A DNA stretch of 64,000 bases from contig NZ_SMRO01000001.1 of assembly GCF_004359985.1 (NCBI RefSeq), positions 1 to 64,000 of the forward strand, given 5' to 3'. Below are positions 50,581 to 59,284 of this stretch, one piece after another (the stretch's first letter is position 1; every line of letters begins with the position of its first letter). A program made the position numbers and the translations under genes. A model generated the notes under the pieces. It ran no database searches. It was given only the letters and a program-made list of their open reading frames with translations, and had not been told where the DNA came from. Source of the DNA: Paraburkholderia flava (GTDB lineage Bacteria; Pseudomonadota; Gammaproteobacteria; Burkholderiales; Burkholderiaceae).

Positions 50581-53500
50581 TCAATAAGCGTCCAGATGCC
50601 GCGCAATCGCCGGGTACACATCGAGTGCCGCATTCTTGCCGAAGATGCAGTCGATATGCCCATACCCATCGATCACATGCCGCGCGTAATGCTGTGCACC
50701 GAACCGCTCGACCAGCAGATCGAACGTGCGCTCGGTACTCGTCGGCAGATAGCAGCGGTTTTCGCTGCCGTGGATGAACGTCAGCGGCAGTTGCAGCGCG
50801 TCGAGATTCGGCAGGTACGCGTCGCGCCCCTGCGCATCGACGACGTGACCTACACGCACCATCGCCGCCAACTGATCGAACAGCTCGACGTCGTGCACGC
50901 CGAACAGTTCGTGCAGGTTGTCGTGCAGCGGATCGTCGAGTTGCGAGTGTTCGTACAGCAGCCCGTACATGAAGGTCGCGCGATGACAGACCGGGCTGTT
51001 GCAGCCTTCCTCGTGTCCGACCGGGAACAGCCGCAGCGCTTCGTCGAGCAGGTTCTTCGGCCACTTCTCGCTGCGCGTGAACGCAGTCAGCGATTTCACG
51101 CCGAGATGGCCGAGAATGTCCGGCATGTGCAAACCCGCCTTGACCTTCTGCAACTCGCCGGGCACCGGATGCGCCGACACCTGCGACAGCACCGCCGAGC
51201 GCACGCCGCTCAATCCGAGCATCAGCGACATCGACAAAGTCAGCGCGCCGAGGCAATGCGCGACTACCTGGAGGTCAGGAGCGCCGGTCAGTTCGAGCAC
51301 CTTCGCGACCGCGGCCGGAATGTCCTCGCGTGCGACCAGGTCGGCGGTTGTCGACTCGGCCGCGCTCGGCAGTTCGATGCTGACGCGCAGATCGACGAGC
51401 CATACGTCGTAATTCGCGGCACACAGATACTCGACGAGATTCGTCGCGACGAGATCGGTCGAGAAAATCCGGCTCGATACACCCGAGCCGTGGATCAGCA
51501 GCACTGGTCCCTTGTCGCCGCCACGATAGCGCGTGAGCTTCAGCGTCTTGTCGTCGCCGGTCTTGAAGAACGCGATTTCCGGCGCGGGCGCGCGTAACGC
51601 GCGACGCGCACGCAGCGGCGCGTCCGGGTCGAAATACTGCAACGGTGCCGCGACACCGCCGTATTCGGTGAACAGCACACCCGCGAAAAACCGCCCGAAC
51701 TTCAGCAGCCACGCGAGACGCGTTTCGAGGTCGGGCGCGTTCGTCACTTCCATCGTGCGCGTCTGTCGCAGGAAATTTTCCGGCGTGATGATCAGCGTGG
51801 CGAGGCCGATCGGTTGCGCGTCGGCTGCGGGCGAATCGCGCAGCTGCACGTACAGCGTATTCGTCTGCGCCCACAGGTTGAGCGGCGACGAATGCGTGAC
51901 GATCTTCTGGCCGAACAGATAGAACTGTTTGCCCTCGACCGTGACGAGCGTCATCCGGTAGTTCATGTTGCGCACGTCGACTTCTTCCTCGTTGTCGACG
52001 AACAGGTTGAAGCGGCCGTCAGCGATCATCATCGGTTCCGCCGACAGCGCGGGCGCCGTGAGCGTGCCGACCATCCGCGCTTCGTGCTGCGGATCGGCGA
52101 GCATGTGTTCGAGATCGTCGGACTCGACGGTCAGCGTGAAGCTCATCGGGCTTGCGGCGGCCTCGCCGTTTGCTGGCGTGTAGGTGCCGACCATCGTTTC
52201 AGTGAAACGCAGGCCAATCTTCGGCGCGGGCGGCGTGTCCGCATGTCCGGCCGATTCATAGTCGATCTGCCAGCCGCGCGAAGCCGCGAGCAGCGCGCAG
52301 TTGCGTTCGGCGAGCGCGGAGATGGTCAACAGCGGATTCACGCCGAGCGAGATCGGCATCACCGCGCCGTCCATCACGTAGAGGCCGGTGTGAACCGCGT
52401 TGCCCGACGTGCCCGAGAACACGCGACCCGCCTGATCGACGACGCCTTGCGCGGCATCATCGGCCATCGCGCAGCCACCGAGCGGATGCACGGTGACGAG
52501 GCCGTTGCCGAGCAGCTCGGTCGACATCGGATTGCGCACGTAGGTGCCGCCGAGCGCGGTCGATGCCGCATCGAGCGTCTTCTCGACGGTCGCATAGATC
52601 GGCTGCTTGCCTGCGTTCGGCCAGTGAATGCGCGGCCGCTCGTTCTCGACGACGATCTGTCCGCTCTCGTCGTCGTGCGCCATCACGAGGTAAGTCTGCG
52701 TGTTGCGCATCGCGCCGCGATACGGACCGCGCAGCACGCTGTCGACGATGCGCGCTTCGGGTGCGAGCGGCGCTTTATCGTCGGCGTCCGCATCCGGCGC
52801 AGCCGCGCGCAGTTGGGGAATCTCGATCCCTTCGACCGGCGCAGCAATGCCGAGCACCGCCATCAACGCGGCGCCGATCGGCGCTGCGAGCGTCCCTTCC
52901 TCGATCACGAAACCGTCGCGCACGTTGGGTGTGTTGCGATGATCGATGATGCCTGCGATGGTCGGACCGACCGGCGGAATGTCGGTCTCCTTGCCCCAGC
53001 CGACGCCGTTGATATCGTGATCGGTGTTGACCGCGAACGCGAGCACGTCGCCGTTGCCGGTGAGGTGCTGGCCGACCTGCGTCGAGACCGGCAACCCGGC
53101 TTCCTGCGAACGCAGCAGGATCGCGGTCGAGCCGAGCGTACCCGCCGACAGGATCACGACGTCGGCGGTGACGAACAGATCGGGCGCATCGTAGATGTCG
53201 CGGCCGAACCCGACCGGCTGATAGCGGATGCGCCAGCGCTGCGTCGCTTCGTCGCGTACGACCGAATGCACTGAGACGCCCGTGAAAATCTGCGCGCCGT
53301 GCGAGACGGCGTCCGGCAGATAGTTCATGTGCGTGGAGTTCTTCGCATCGTGATTGCAGCCGGAGTTGCAGTCGCCGCATCCATTGCACGCTTTCTGCAC
53401 GACGCCGGCCGCGTTCGGGCCGTCCTTGAACGTGACGGTGATGGGCGGCCGGTAGAAGCGGTCTTCCATGCCGAGCCTGGCCGCCGCGAATTCGAGCGCG

Positions 53501-53976
53501 TCGAGTTTCGGCAGACGCGGAAAATCGGCGGGCACCGGCGACGGCTGCAGCATCGCGGTCGCGCGCGCGTAGCCCGTGTCGCGGCCCGCCTGGTCGGCGC
53601 GCAGCGCGGCGGGCCAGCGCGGATCGTCCCATAGCCGCGCATCGGGCGGCAGCGCGACGTTCGCATTGATCAGCGACGTGCCGCCGAGTCCGCAGCCCAC
53701 CACCACGTTCACGTCCGGATTGACGTGCACCTCGAGCAGCGCGAGCGGCGAGCCGATCTGCGCGAGGCCGGTGTTGTACTGCACCTGAGTCAAGCCTTCG
53801 AGCGGCGTCGCGGGATACTCGCCGGCCATGAATTCGCGGCCGCGTTCGAGCAGACACACGTCGCGCCCCGCGCGCGCCATCCGGCTCGCGGCGATGGCGC
53901 CTCCGTACCCCGAGCCGACCACGACGATTTCGTAGTGAGGCTTCATCGTATCGACGGCACTCGATAAGCGGTTCAT
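50581..53976 (-). CDS. GMC oxidoreductase fused to an alpha/beta hydrolase
   Basis: A 1131-residue two-enzyme fusion. Residues 10-570 form a flavoprotein of GMC/cholesterol-oxidase type: FAD motif VVVGSGYGGAIAAS, Cys cluster ACNGCGDCNSGCNHDAKNS, VHPLGGCAMADDAAQGVVD and SLGVNPLLTISALAERN. A middle part of about 200 residues is of unknown fold. Residues 800-1131 form an alpha/beta hydrolase: PVLLIHGSGVSSRIF, nucleophile elbow VVAHCLGALTL and His in VIDGYGHIDCIFG. The nucleophile is Cys908 rather than Ser, as in PHA synthases and dienelactone hydrolases. Sterol or other lipid-alcohol oxidation followed by ester or thioester chemistry is possible. The start follows AAGGTGG. A sigma-like gene lies upstream. 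Confidence 0.9.
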   Translation of the reverse strand: MNRLSSAVDTMKPHYEIVVVGSGYGGAIAASRMARAGRDVCLLERGREFMAGEYPATPLEGLTQVQYNTGLAQIGSPLALLEVHVNPDVNVVVGCGLGGTSLINANVALPPDARLWDDPRWPAALRADQAGRDTGYARATAMLQPSPVPADFPRLPKLDALEFAAARLGMEDRFYRPPITVTFKDGPNAAGVVQKACNGCGDCNSGCNHDAKNSTHMNYLPDAVSHGAQIFTGVSVHSVVRDEATQRWRIRYQPVGFGRDIYDAPDLFVTADVVILSAGTLGSTAILLRSQEAGLPVSTQVGQHLTGNGDVLAFAVNTDHDINGVGWGKETDIPPVGPTIAGIIDHRNTPNVRDGFVIEEGTLAAPIGAALMAVLGIAAPVEGIEIPQLRAAAPDADADDKAPLAPEARIVDSVLRGPYRGAMRNTQTYLVMAHDDESGQIVVENERPRIHWPNAGKQPIYATVEKTLDAASTALGGTYVRNPMSTELLGNGLVTVHPLGGCAMADDAAQGVVDQAGRVFSGTSGNAVHTGLYVMDGAVMPISLGVNPLLTISALAERNCALLAASRGWQIDYESAGHADTPPAPKIGLRFTETMVGTYTPANGEAAASPMSFTLTVESDDLEHMLADPQHEARMVGTLTAPALSAEPMMIADGRFNLFVDNEEEVDVRNMNYRMTLVTVEGKQFYLFGQKIVTHSSPLNLWAQTNTLYVQLRDSPAADAQPIGLATLIITPENFLRQTRTMEVTNAPDLETRLAWLLKFGRFFAGVLFTEYGGVAAPLQYFDPDAPLRARRALRAPAPEIAFFKTGDDKTLKLTRYRGGDKGPVLLIHGSGVSSRIFSTDLVATNLVEYLCAANYDVWLVDLRVSIELPSAAESTTADLVAREDIPAAVAKVLELTGAPDLQVVAHCLGALTLSMSLMLGLSGVRSAVLSQVSAHPVPGELQKVKAGLHMPDILGHLGVKSLTAFTRSEKWPKNLLDEALRLFPVGHEEGCNSPVCHRATFMYGLLYEHSQLDDPLHDNLHELFGVHDVELFDQLAAMVRVGHVVDAQGRDAYLPNLDALQLPLTFIHGSENRCYLPTSTERTFDLLVERFGAQHYARHVIDGYGHIDCIFGKNAALDVYPAIARHLDAY

Positions 53977-54222
53977 TCGACCACCTTTGTAGTAGGTCAG
54001 GGCGGGGGAAACCCTGAAAGTCCTGGAATGGGACAGACGCGGCGCCCCGCAGTCTGTCTGATCTGCTTATCGTGACGTGCGGGACCGGGCAAAAGCAAGT
54101 ATCGCGTGCGGATCCGGATGGGCGTGCAACGAACGGCGGGCGGTGGGTAATCAGGCGTCGTTGGCCAGGATCACGGCCTGGTCGCCGAACCGTCGTGCGG
54201 TGCCGCCACGCCGTGCAGACAT

Positions 54223-55014
54223 TCAGGCAGCGGCTTCGATCATTTCGTCTTCGCTTGATTCGGCGGCGAGCAGGTTCAGCGCGATAAGAATGACTTTCCG
54301 GTTGTCGCTGTCGATGTCGATGCCGAGCACGTCGATCAGCCAGCGCCCGATCTTGGTGTTGGAAAAATCGTCGGCGTCGGCCGTCTTCTTCATCGTAACG
54401 CCGAGTTTCACGGCACGGTAATGATACGAAGGTACCCGATGGCGAGCCGCCACTGCCGACAGTCCGCCCTTGCAGCCCGAGCACCAGCCGAGGCTGCCGC
54501 CCAGCACGATGCGCTCCGGCTCGTCGAGCCCGGCGATGAACGTCCGCGCGGCGTGCCGCACGCGCCGTTCGTCGAGGCCGTACTGCATCAGCACGCTTTC
54601 CACCGGGTCTTCGAGCGCATGCGCCTGCAGGTCGATTTCCTGCGCCATGCCTTCGTCTTCCATCGATACGTTGCGCTGATGGCTCGCGCTGCGCAGGCAG
54701 TCGATCAGATAACGTCTGAAGTAAGCGCACAGCGCATAGCCGTTGGACGGTGCGCTTTCGGCGCAGGCGTTGGATTCGGTGTGACCCGGCGCGAGCCGCA
54801 GCACCTTGGTATAGATGAACTGGGCAACCAGTTCGTCCTTGTCCTCGCCGAGCGCCGACAGCTCCTGGGGGTGGTACGCACGCAGCGCGCGCTGCACGAG
54901 TTCGACCATCGACACCATCTCGTCGTCCGACAGGCGGGTACGGCGTCGCCATAGTTCGGGCAGGATTGCGTCGTCGAGATTGCGCGCGAACTCGCGGCTC
55001 GGAACTGCGCCCAT
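54223..55014 (-). CDS. Sigma-70-like regulatory protein
   Basis: A 263-residue protein lacking membrane segments. Residues 10-130 look like a sigma region 2 fold (ELVQRALRAYHPQELSAL, LVAQFIYTKVLRLAPGH, CAYFRRYLIDCLRSASHQRN). A later stretch (DERRVRHAARTFIAGLDEPE, GGLSAVAARHRVPSYHYRAVKLGVT) resembles region 4 helix-turn-helix. A Cys pair lies in between (GWCSGCKGG). The last 50 residues (IGRWLIDVLGIDIDSDNRKV) are acidic. I treat it as a possible alternative sigma factor or sigma-derived regulator, moderately supported. The start MGAVPSREF at 55014 is chosen because the longer frame lacks homology. It lies 246 bp upstream of the GMC-hydrolase gene on the same strand; that gap holds nothing recognised. 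Confidence 0.7.
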   Translation of the reverse strand: MGAVPSREFARNLDDAILPELWRRRTRLSDDEMVSMVELVQRALRAYHPQELSALGEDKDELVAQFIYTKVLRLAPGHTESNACAESAPSNGYALCAYFRRYLIDCLRSASHQRNVSMEDEGMAQEIDLQAHALEDPVESVLMQYGLDERRVRHAARTFIAGLDEPERIVLGGSLGWCSGCKGGLSAVAARHRVPSYHYRAVKLGVTMKKTADADDFSNTKIGRWLIDVLGIDIDSDNRKVILIALNLLAAESSEDEMIEAAA

Positions 55015-55198
55015 AAAAACCTCCGTGTTGGTCAGGGCAAAGAGCGCGGTGAGCGGAAAATCCGCCTGGGAGCCGGTCGCCGGGAAGCAGGCGAGGTGGC
55101 AGGAGACCGGCCCCGCCAAGGGCCGTATGCCGCGCTGAAAGTGCACCCAGTATGGTTTTTGGTTGCGCCCGCGCCTATATGGATTAAGTGATAGCTGA

Positions 55199-55219
55199 CG
55201 GGTAAACTGTCGGGTAAAC
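55199..55219 (+). promoter_or_regulatory. Direct repeat CGGGTAAAC upstream of the hybrid kinase gene
   Basis: The 9-mer CGGGTAAAC occurs at 55199-55207 and 55211-55219, a 12-bp period close to one helical turn. It lies in the 371-bp gap (55015-55385) between the divergent sigma-like and kinase genes. Such phased repeats are typical response-regulator or activator sites, so a role in controlling either gene is inferred. Confidence 0.5.
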
Positions 55220-55385
55220 CGTCGTACCTCGACGTCCTACCCGCCGCCGGGCCTTGCTGTCATGCCTCGCCGTCGGTCACGACGTCATCCGGCGCGGCGG
55301 CGCCCGCTCCCGTCGACCCACTGCCGCACCGTCCGGCGCTACCACGACCAACAATGAACACTGCCGGACCCGACAAGGAGACCGC

Positions 55386-57254
55386 ATGATGCGGGCCGAT
55401 CCTATCCAGCGCGCGGTCGACGAAGATCTCGTCCGCGTGCTGTACGCGCAGGACCCGATCGCCTTTTTCAGCCACTGGTTTTCGATTGCCGTCTTCGTCG
55501 CCGTCTACTGGCGCGAGATGCCCGAGCCTCGGCTGTTCGCCGCGTGCTTCACGTTCTACGGCTTCGCGAACTGCGCGGGCCTCGCGATGTGGATCTGGAA
55601 CCGGCGCCAGCCGCTCGCGCTCACGTCGCGCGGCTGGATCCAGCTGCATGCGCTGCGCAGCGTGCTGCTGTACAGCGCGCCGGGCTTCGCGATCTGGTTC
55701 GCGTTCCAGACTCACCAGCCCGAACTGCCGCTGCTGCACACGGTGCTGCTGGTCACGCTGGCGGCGGGCGTGTTCATGTCGAACGGTTTCGACCGGCTCA
55801 ATTTCACGACCTCGGTGCCGCTGCTGCTGGTGCCGGCGATCGTCCTGCACTTCGGCAGTCACACGTTCGATCGCACCGTGCTCGCGATCGTCCTCGCGTT
55901 TTTCTTCTGCGCGATCAACGTGTATGCGATCAGCTACCGGAAGCTGTTTCATCAGGTGGTCGAGGCGCGGGTGGATCAGCAGCATCTCGCCGAATCGCTT
56001 GCCGAGCAGAAGCAGGTCGCCGAAGAAGCGAGCCTCGCGAAGACGCGCTTCTTCGCGGCCGCGAGCCACGACCTGCGCCAGCCGCTGCACGCGATCGGGC
56101 TGCTCGCCGCATCGCTGAACGATCCGGCCGCGTCGACCGAACAGCACGAGAAGACGGCCGCGCACATCGTCAACAACGTCGATGCGCTGAACCAGCTGTT
56201 CAACCAGGTGCTCGACCTCGCGCGGATCGAGAGCGGCGTCACGCAGGTGATCCGCATGCACTTCCGGCTGTCCGAGCTGTTCGAGCGGGTCGGCAACCAG
56301 TACTGGCCGCAGGCCGCCGCGAAGGGGCTCGCGCTGCGGATCGCGCCGACGTCGATCGTGCTGCACGACGATCCGGTGCTGCTCGAGCGCGTGCTGAGCA
56401 ACCTGCTGTCGAACGCGGTGCGCTACACCGAACACGGTGCGATCTGGATGGGCTTTCGTCGGGCGGGCCGGCGCGCGGGCGGCGTGATCGAGGTGCGCGA
56501 TTCGGGCATCGGCATTCCGCTGGAAGAGCGGGACCACATCTTCGAGGAGTTCTATCAGGTCGCGAATCCGCAGCGCGATGCGCGCCAGGGACACGGGCTC
56601 GGCCTGCCGACCGTGAAGCGGCTGATCGGCCTGCTCGGCAGCGAAGTGCAACTGCGCTCGACACCGGGACGCGGCTCGGTGTTCCGCTTCGGCGTGCAGC
56701 TGGGCGACGTGTCGCGGATCGTCGCGGGGCTCGGCGATGTGCCGCCGGTCGTGTCGTCCACGCAGGGGCGGCACATCCTGTGTATCGACGACGAACCGTC
56801 GATACTCGATGGCCTCGCGAGCCTGCTCGGTCGCTGGGGCTGCGTCGTGCGCGGCGTGCGCGACGAGGCGGATGCGCTGCGCGTGCTCGAGTCCGGCTTC
56901 GAACCCGATGCGGTGCTGTGCGACTACCAGCTCGCGAATCACCGGACCGGCGCGCAGGCGCTTGCAGCGGTGCGAGATGCGATGGCCCGGCGCGGTCGCG
57001 TGAACGTCGTTACGCTGCTGATTACCGGCGACATGTCGTCGCTCGAACTGGAAGCGCTCGCGGCGCAGGGCATTCCGGTGCTGCACAAGCCGGTCACGCC
57101 GGCGCGGTTGCGGCGCACGCTCGAACTGCTGTGGCAGCAGAACGATGTGGTCTCGGGCACCGAGCCCGTTGAGGCGTCCGGCGAGTTGCCGGACGTGCCG
57201 CTCAACGGTGTGGTGCCGCCGGTCGAACTGGGTCGGCCGGGCTACGCGTCGTGA
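55386..57254 (+). CDS. Hybrid sensor histidine kinase / response regulator
   Basis: A 622-residue membrane kinase. Residues 25-190 hold about six helices with no periplasmic domain of size, then a coiled coil. The H-box is FFAAASHDLRQPLHA with His228; the N-box is NLLSNAVRYTEHG, the G1 box is DSGIGIP and the G2 box is GHGLGLPTVKRL. A receiver domain follows from about residue 455 (ILCIDDEPSILDG, phospho-Asp in LCDYQLAN, Lys in LHKPVT). This is the PdhS/RpfC-like ASHDLRQPL class. It starts after AAGGAG. A LuxR-type response regulator is encoded 2 kb away on the other strand, beyond a bracketed MarR/esterase cassette, and may be its partner. The ligand is unknown. Confidence 0.93.
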   Translation: MMRADPIQRAVDEDLVRVLYAQDPIAFFSHWFSIAVFVAVYWREMPEPRLFAACFTFYGFANCAGLAMWIWNRRQPLALTSRGWIQLHALRSVLLYSAPGFAIWFAFQTHQPELPLLHTVLLVTLAAGVFMSNGFDRLNFTTSVPLLLVPAIVLHFGSHTFDRTVLAIVLAFFFCAINVYAISYRKLFHQVVEARVDQQHLAESLAEQKQVAEEASLAKTRFFAAASHDLRQPLHAIGLLAASLNDPAASTEQHEKTAAHIVNNVDALNQLFNQVLDLARIESGVTQVIRMHFRLSELFERVGNQYWPQAAAKGLALRIAPTSIVLHDDPVLLERVLSNLLSNAVRYTEHGAIWMGFRRAGRRAGGVIEVRDSGIGIPLEERDHIFEEFYQVANPQRDARQGHGLGLPTVKRLIGLLGSEVQLRSTPGRGSVFRFGVQLGDVSRIVAGLGDVPPVVSSTQGRHILCIDDEPSILDGLASLLGRWGCVVRGVRDEADALRVLESGFEPDAVLCDYQLANHRTGAQALAAVRDAMARRGRVNVVTLLITGDMSSLELEALAAQGIPVLHKPVTPARLRRTLELLWQQNDVVSGTEPVEASGELPDVPLNGVVPPVELGRPGYAS

Positions 57255-57336
57255 TAGGTGCGCAAGCCGGAAATGAGTCGTGGGAATGAAGACCCACGCT
57301 GCGGCAAGGGGCGGCGTACTTGAACGAGCTACCTGG

Positions 57337-57498
57337 ATTCGCTGACAAGACTGCTGCATAAAGCGCGAGCAAATAACGGCACAAGCCAATGTGAGCACGC
57401 GACATATAAGTATCGACACTCCGCTCGAAGCGGATAAGCAGTTTGCCGAAACCGGCTGGCGACGCGTGGGACGCTCGACGACCTGGCGATGACGGCTG
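57337..57498 (-). repeat. Left copy of an inverted repeat bracketing a MarR/esterase pair
   Basis: The reverse complement of this stretch matches 59124-59284 at roughly 80 percent over about 160 bp by eye. Shared words include AGCCGGTTTCGGCAAAC, TATCCGCTTCGAGCGGAG and GGCTTGTGCCGTTATTTG. The copy lies between the hybrid kinase stop and the marR stop. The rest of the gap 57255-57589 shows no gene. Confidence 0.85.
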
Positions 57499-57589
57499 GG
57501 TTTTTCGCCGCTCTCAGTACCACCACGAGCGGTGCGAGCAGTGATGCCGCGACGCTTCAACGAAGCAGACAATGATTCGGCAACGCCGC

Positions 57590-58054
57590 TTAGCCGGCAG
57601 GCGTACCGATATTTTCCTGTTCGAGAAAACGACGCAGAAGCGCAACGGCGTCGGCAAACTGTTCGCAGCGAGCCGGATCAATCGCTGCTCCAAAAAGCGC
57701 GACGAGATGTTCGTCGAGCGTGCGCTCGGCAGTGTCAACCTGCGCGGCGCCGGTCTCGGTCAGTTCAAGTAGCGACGACCGGCCATCCTCCGGGTTGGGT
57801 AACCGGCGGACCAGATCCTGCGCTTCCAGTCGATCGATTCCTTTGCTCGTCGCGCCGACCCCGATGGCGAAGTAGGCCGCGAGATCGGCAACGCGGGATT
57901 TCGGATGGTTGCGAAGGTAAGACAGGAACTCGAACTGCGAGGCGAAGAGTCCGTGCCGCGCCCGCAGTCGATCGTTGACGGCGTTGTACAGCCTCGTCTC
58001 GATGCGCACAAGGTCGCCGAATACGGTCTTGAGATTCAGGCTTGCTGCTTGCAT
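57590..58054 (-). CDS. MarR-family transcriptional regulator
   Basis: A 154-residue MarR protein with the winged helix at about residues 40-100 (QFEFLSYLRNHPKSRVADLA, AIGVGATSKGIDRLEAQDLV, NPEDGRSSLLELTETG). It dimerises through N- and C-terminal helices. It is divergent from an esterase gene with 65 bp between the starts, containing AT-rich palindromes that are likely operators. MarR proteins typically repress a neighbouring enzyme gene until a phenolic or similar ligand binds. The pair is enclosed by inverted repeats and may have been acquired as a unit. Confidence 0.93.
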   Translation of the reverse strand: MQAASLNLKTVFGDLVRIETRLYNAVNDRLRARHGLFASQFEFLSYLRNHPKSRVADLAAYFAIGVGATSKGIDRLEAQDLVRRLPNPEDGRSSLLELTETGAAQVDTAERTLDEHLVALFGAAIDPARCEQFADAVALLRRFLEQENIGTPAG

Positions 58055-58056
58055 TT

Positions 58057-58092
58057 GTATTCCTAGGCATATAGAATATATTCCAAGGAATA
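58057..58092. promoter_or_regulatory. Candidate MarR operator cluster
   Basis: The 65-bp divergent gap contains the palindrome GAATATATTC (58074-58083, perfect) and the overlapping near-palindrome TATTCCAAGGAATA (58079-58092, 12 of 14 symmetric), plus a third GTATTCCTA half-site (58057-58065). Sites of this size and AT content are typical for MarR proteins and would cover both promoters. Confidence 0.65.
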
Positions 58093-58119
58093 CATTCTAG
58101 CAAAGAGAGGGTATCTGGC

Positions 58120-59028
58120 ATGAGTCGAGATCAACGCAAGGCCGTCGATGCCTTGTTACGCAAGAGCAGCAACAGTTTCGTGCCGCAACCCGTGGAAGAG
58201 ATGCGGGAAAAATTTGTCGCGCTGATGGCGCTGTGCCCGGTCCCGGATGTGCGTCAAAGTGAAATCCAGCTTGCGGGTCGCCCGGCGGTGCTGGTCGAGC
58301 CGAAAGGGGAAAGCAGGCCGGGAACGATTCTGTATTTCCACGGCGGGGGCTTCATCCTTGGATCACCGCAAACGGCGATGGGGCTGACGGCAAGTCTGGT
58401 CGCGCGGACGGGGTTTCGTGCGATTTCGCTCGACTACCGCCTCGCCCCCGAGCATCCGTTTCCGGCAGCAATCGAGGACTGCGTTGCAGCGTATCGCGCC
58501 CTGTTGGAAAGCGGCGTGGATCCGGCGATGATCGCTTTCGCCGGCGATTCGGCGGGCGGAGGCCTGACGGTGACGACAACGCTGGCGGCACGAGCGTCGG
58601 CACTGCCGTTGCCGGGCGCGATCGTTGCCTTCTCGCCTGGTCTTGATCACACCCGTTCGGGCAAGTCAGTGGACACCAAGGCCGGCGTCGATCCGTTCCT
58701 GACCAGGGAAGGCATGCAACATACCGGCGACCTGTACCTCGCTGGCCAGAGTCCGCATCAGGCATTGGCCGCGCCGGCGGTATTGGCCGACCTGACGGGC
58801 TTCCCGCCGATCTTGCTGCAAGTCGGCACGAACGAGTTGCTGCTCGACGACTCGGTACGTTTCGCCGAGCGTGCCCGCGAAGCAGAGGTCGACGTCGTGC
58901 TGGATGTCACTGCGGGCGTGCCGCACGTCTTTCAGTCATTCATCGGCCAGCTCGACGAGGCCGATATGGCCTTGGATCGAGCCGCGCTCTTTTTGAGGCA
59001 ACATCTGCGATCATCCAGGGTGTACTAA
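58120..59028 (+). CDS. Alpha/beta hydrolase, hormone-sensitive-lipase family esterase
   Basis: A 302-residue esterase. The HSL signature HGGGF lies in ILYFHGGGFILGSP, the nucleophile Ser in FAGDSAGGGLTV, the Asp in the VGTNELLLDDS region and the His in TAGVPHVFQSF. It hydrolyses short-chain esters or xenobiotic esters in the cytoplasm. The gene is divergent from marR, which probably represses it. It lies inside the segment bracketed by inverted repeats. Length and motif order match the bacterial HSL family fully. Confidence 0.93.
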   Translation: MSRDQRKAVDALLRKSSNSFVPQPVEEMREKFVALMALCPVPDVRQSEIQLAGRPAVLVEPKGESRPGTILYFHGGGFILGSPQTAMGLTASLVARTGFRAISLDYRLAPEHPFPAAIEDCVAAYRALLESGVDPAMIAFAGDSAGGGLTVTTTLAARASALPLPGAIVAFSPGLDHTRSGKSVDTKAGVDPFLTREGMQHTGDLYLAGQSPHQALAAPAVLADLTGFPPILLQVGTNELLLDDSVRFAERAREAEVDVVLDVTAGVPHVFQSFIGQLDEADMALDRAALFLRQHLRSSRVY

Positions 59029-59123
59029 CAGTACCTGTCGTTCGAAACGGCTACGAGTCTTTGAGGCCACGTCGGTATGACGGCACGTCTTGTTTGCACG
59101 ATGCCGGGAGCAACCAGAAGTTC

Positions 59124-59284
59124 GGCCGTCACCGCCGGATTGTCGAGCGTCCCATGCGTCGCTAGCCGGTTTCGGCAAACGGCGTATCCGCTTCGAGCGG
59201 AGTATCGAAACTCACGCTGCGTTGCTCGTGCTGGCTTGTGCCGTTATTTGCCTGCGATTCGTAGAGCGGTTTTGTTAGCGAGCC
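59124..59284 (+). repeat. Right copy of the inverted repeat
   Basis: This copy is inverted relative to 57337-57498 and ends exactly at the stop codon of the downstream response-regulator gene (TAA on the minus strand at 59285-59287). Small open frames in both copies read RFRQTAYPLRAE, which reflects shared DNA rather than proven coding. The gap 59029-59123 is otherwise empty. Confidence 0.85.

Noticed and set aside
52775..54952. 725-codon minus-strand frame overlapping the GMC and sigma-like genes
   Set aside because: Arg/Ala-rich out-of-phase translation; both underlying genes have strong family motifs in their own frames.
57202..57526. Small frames reading RFRQTAYPLRAE in both inverted repeats as a protein family
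   Set aside because: Shared peptide words are explained by the shared repeat DNA; there are no credible starts and no coding bias.
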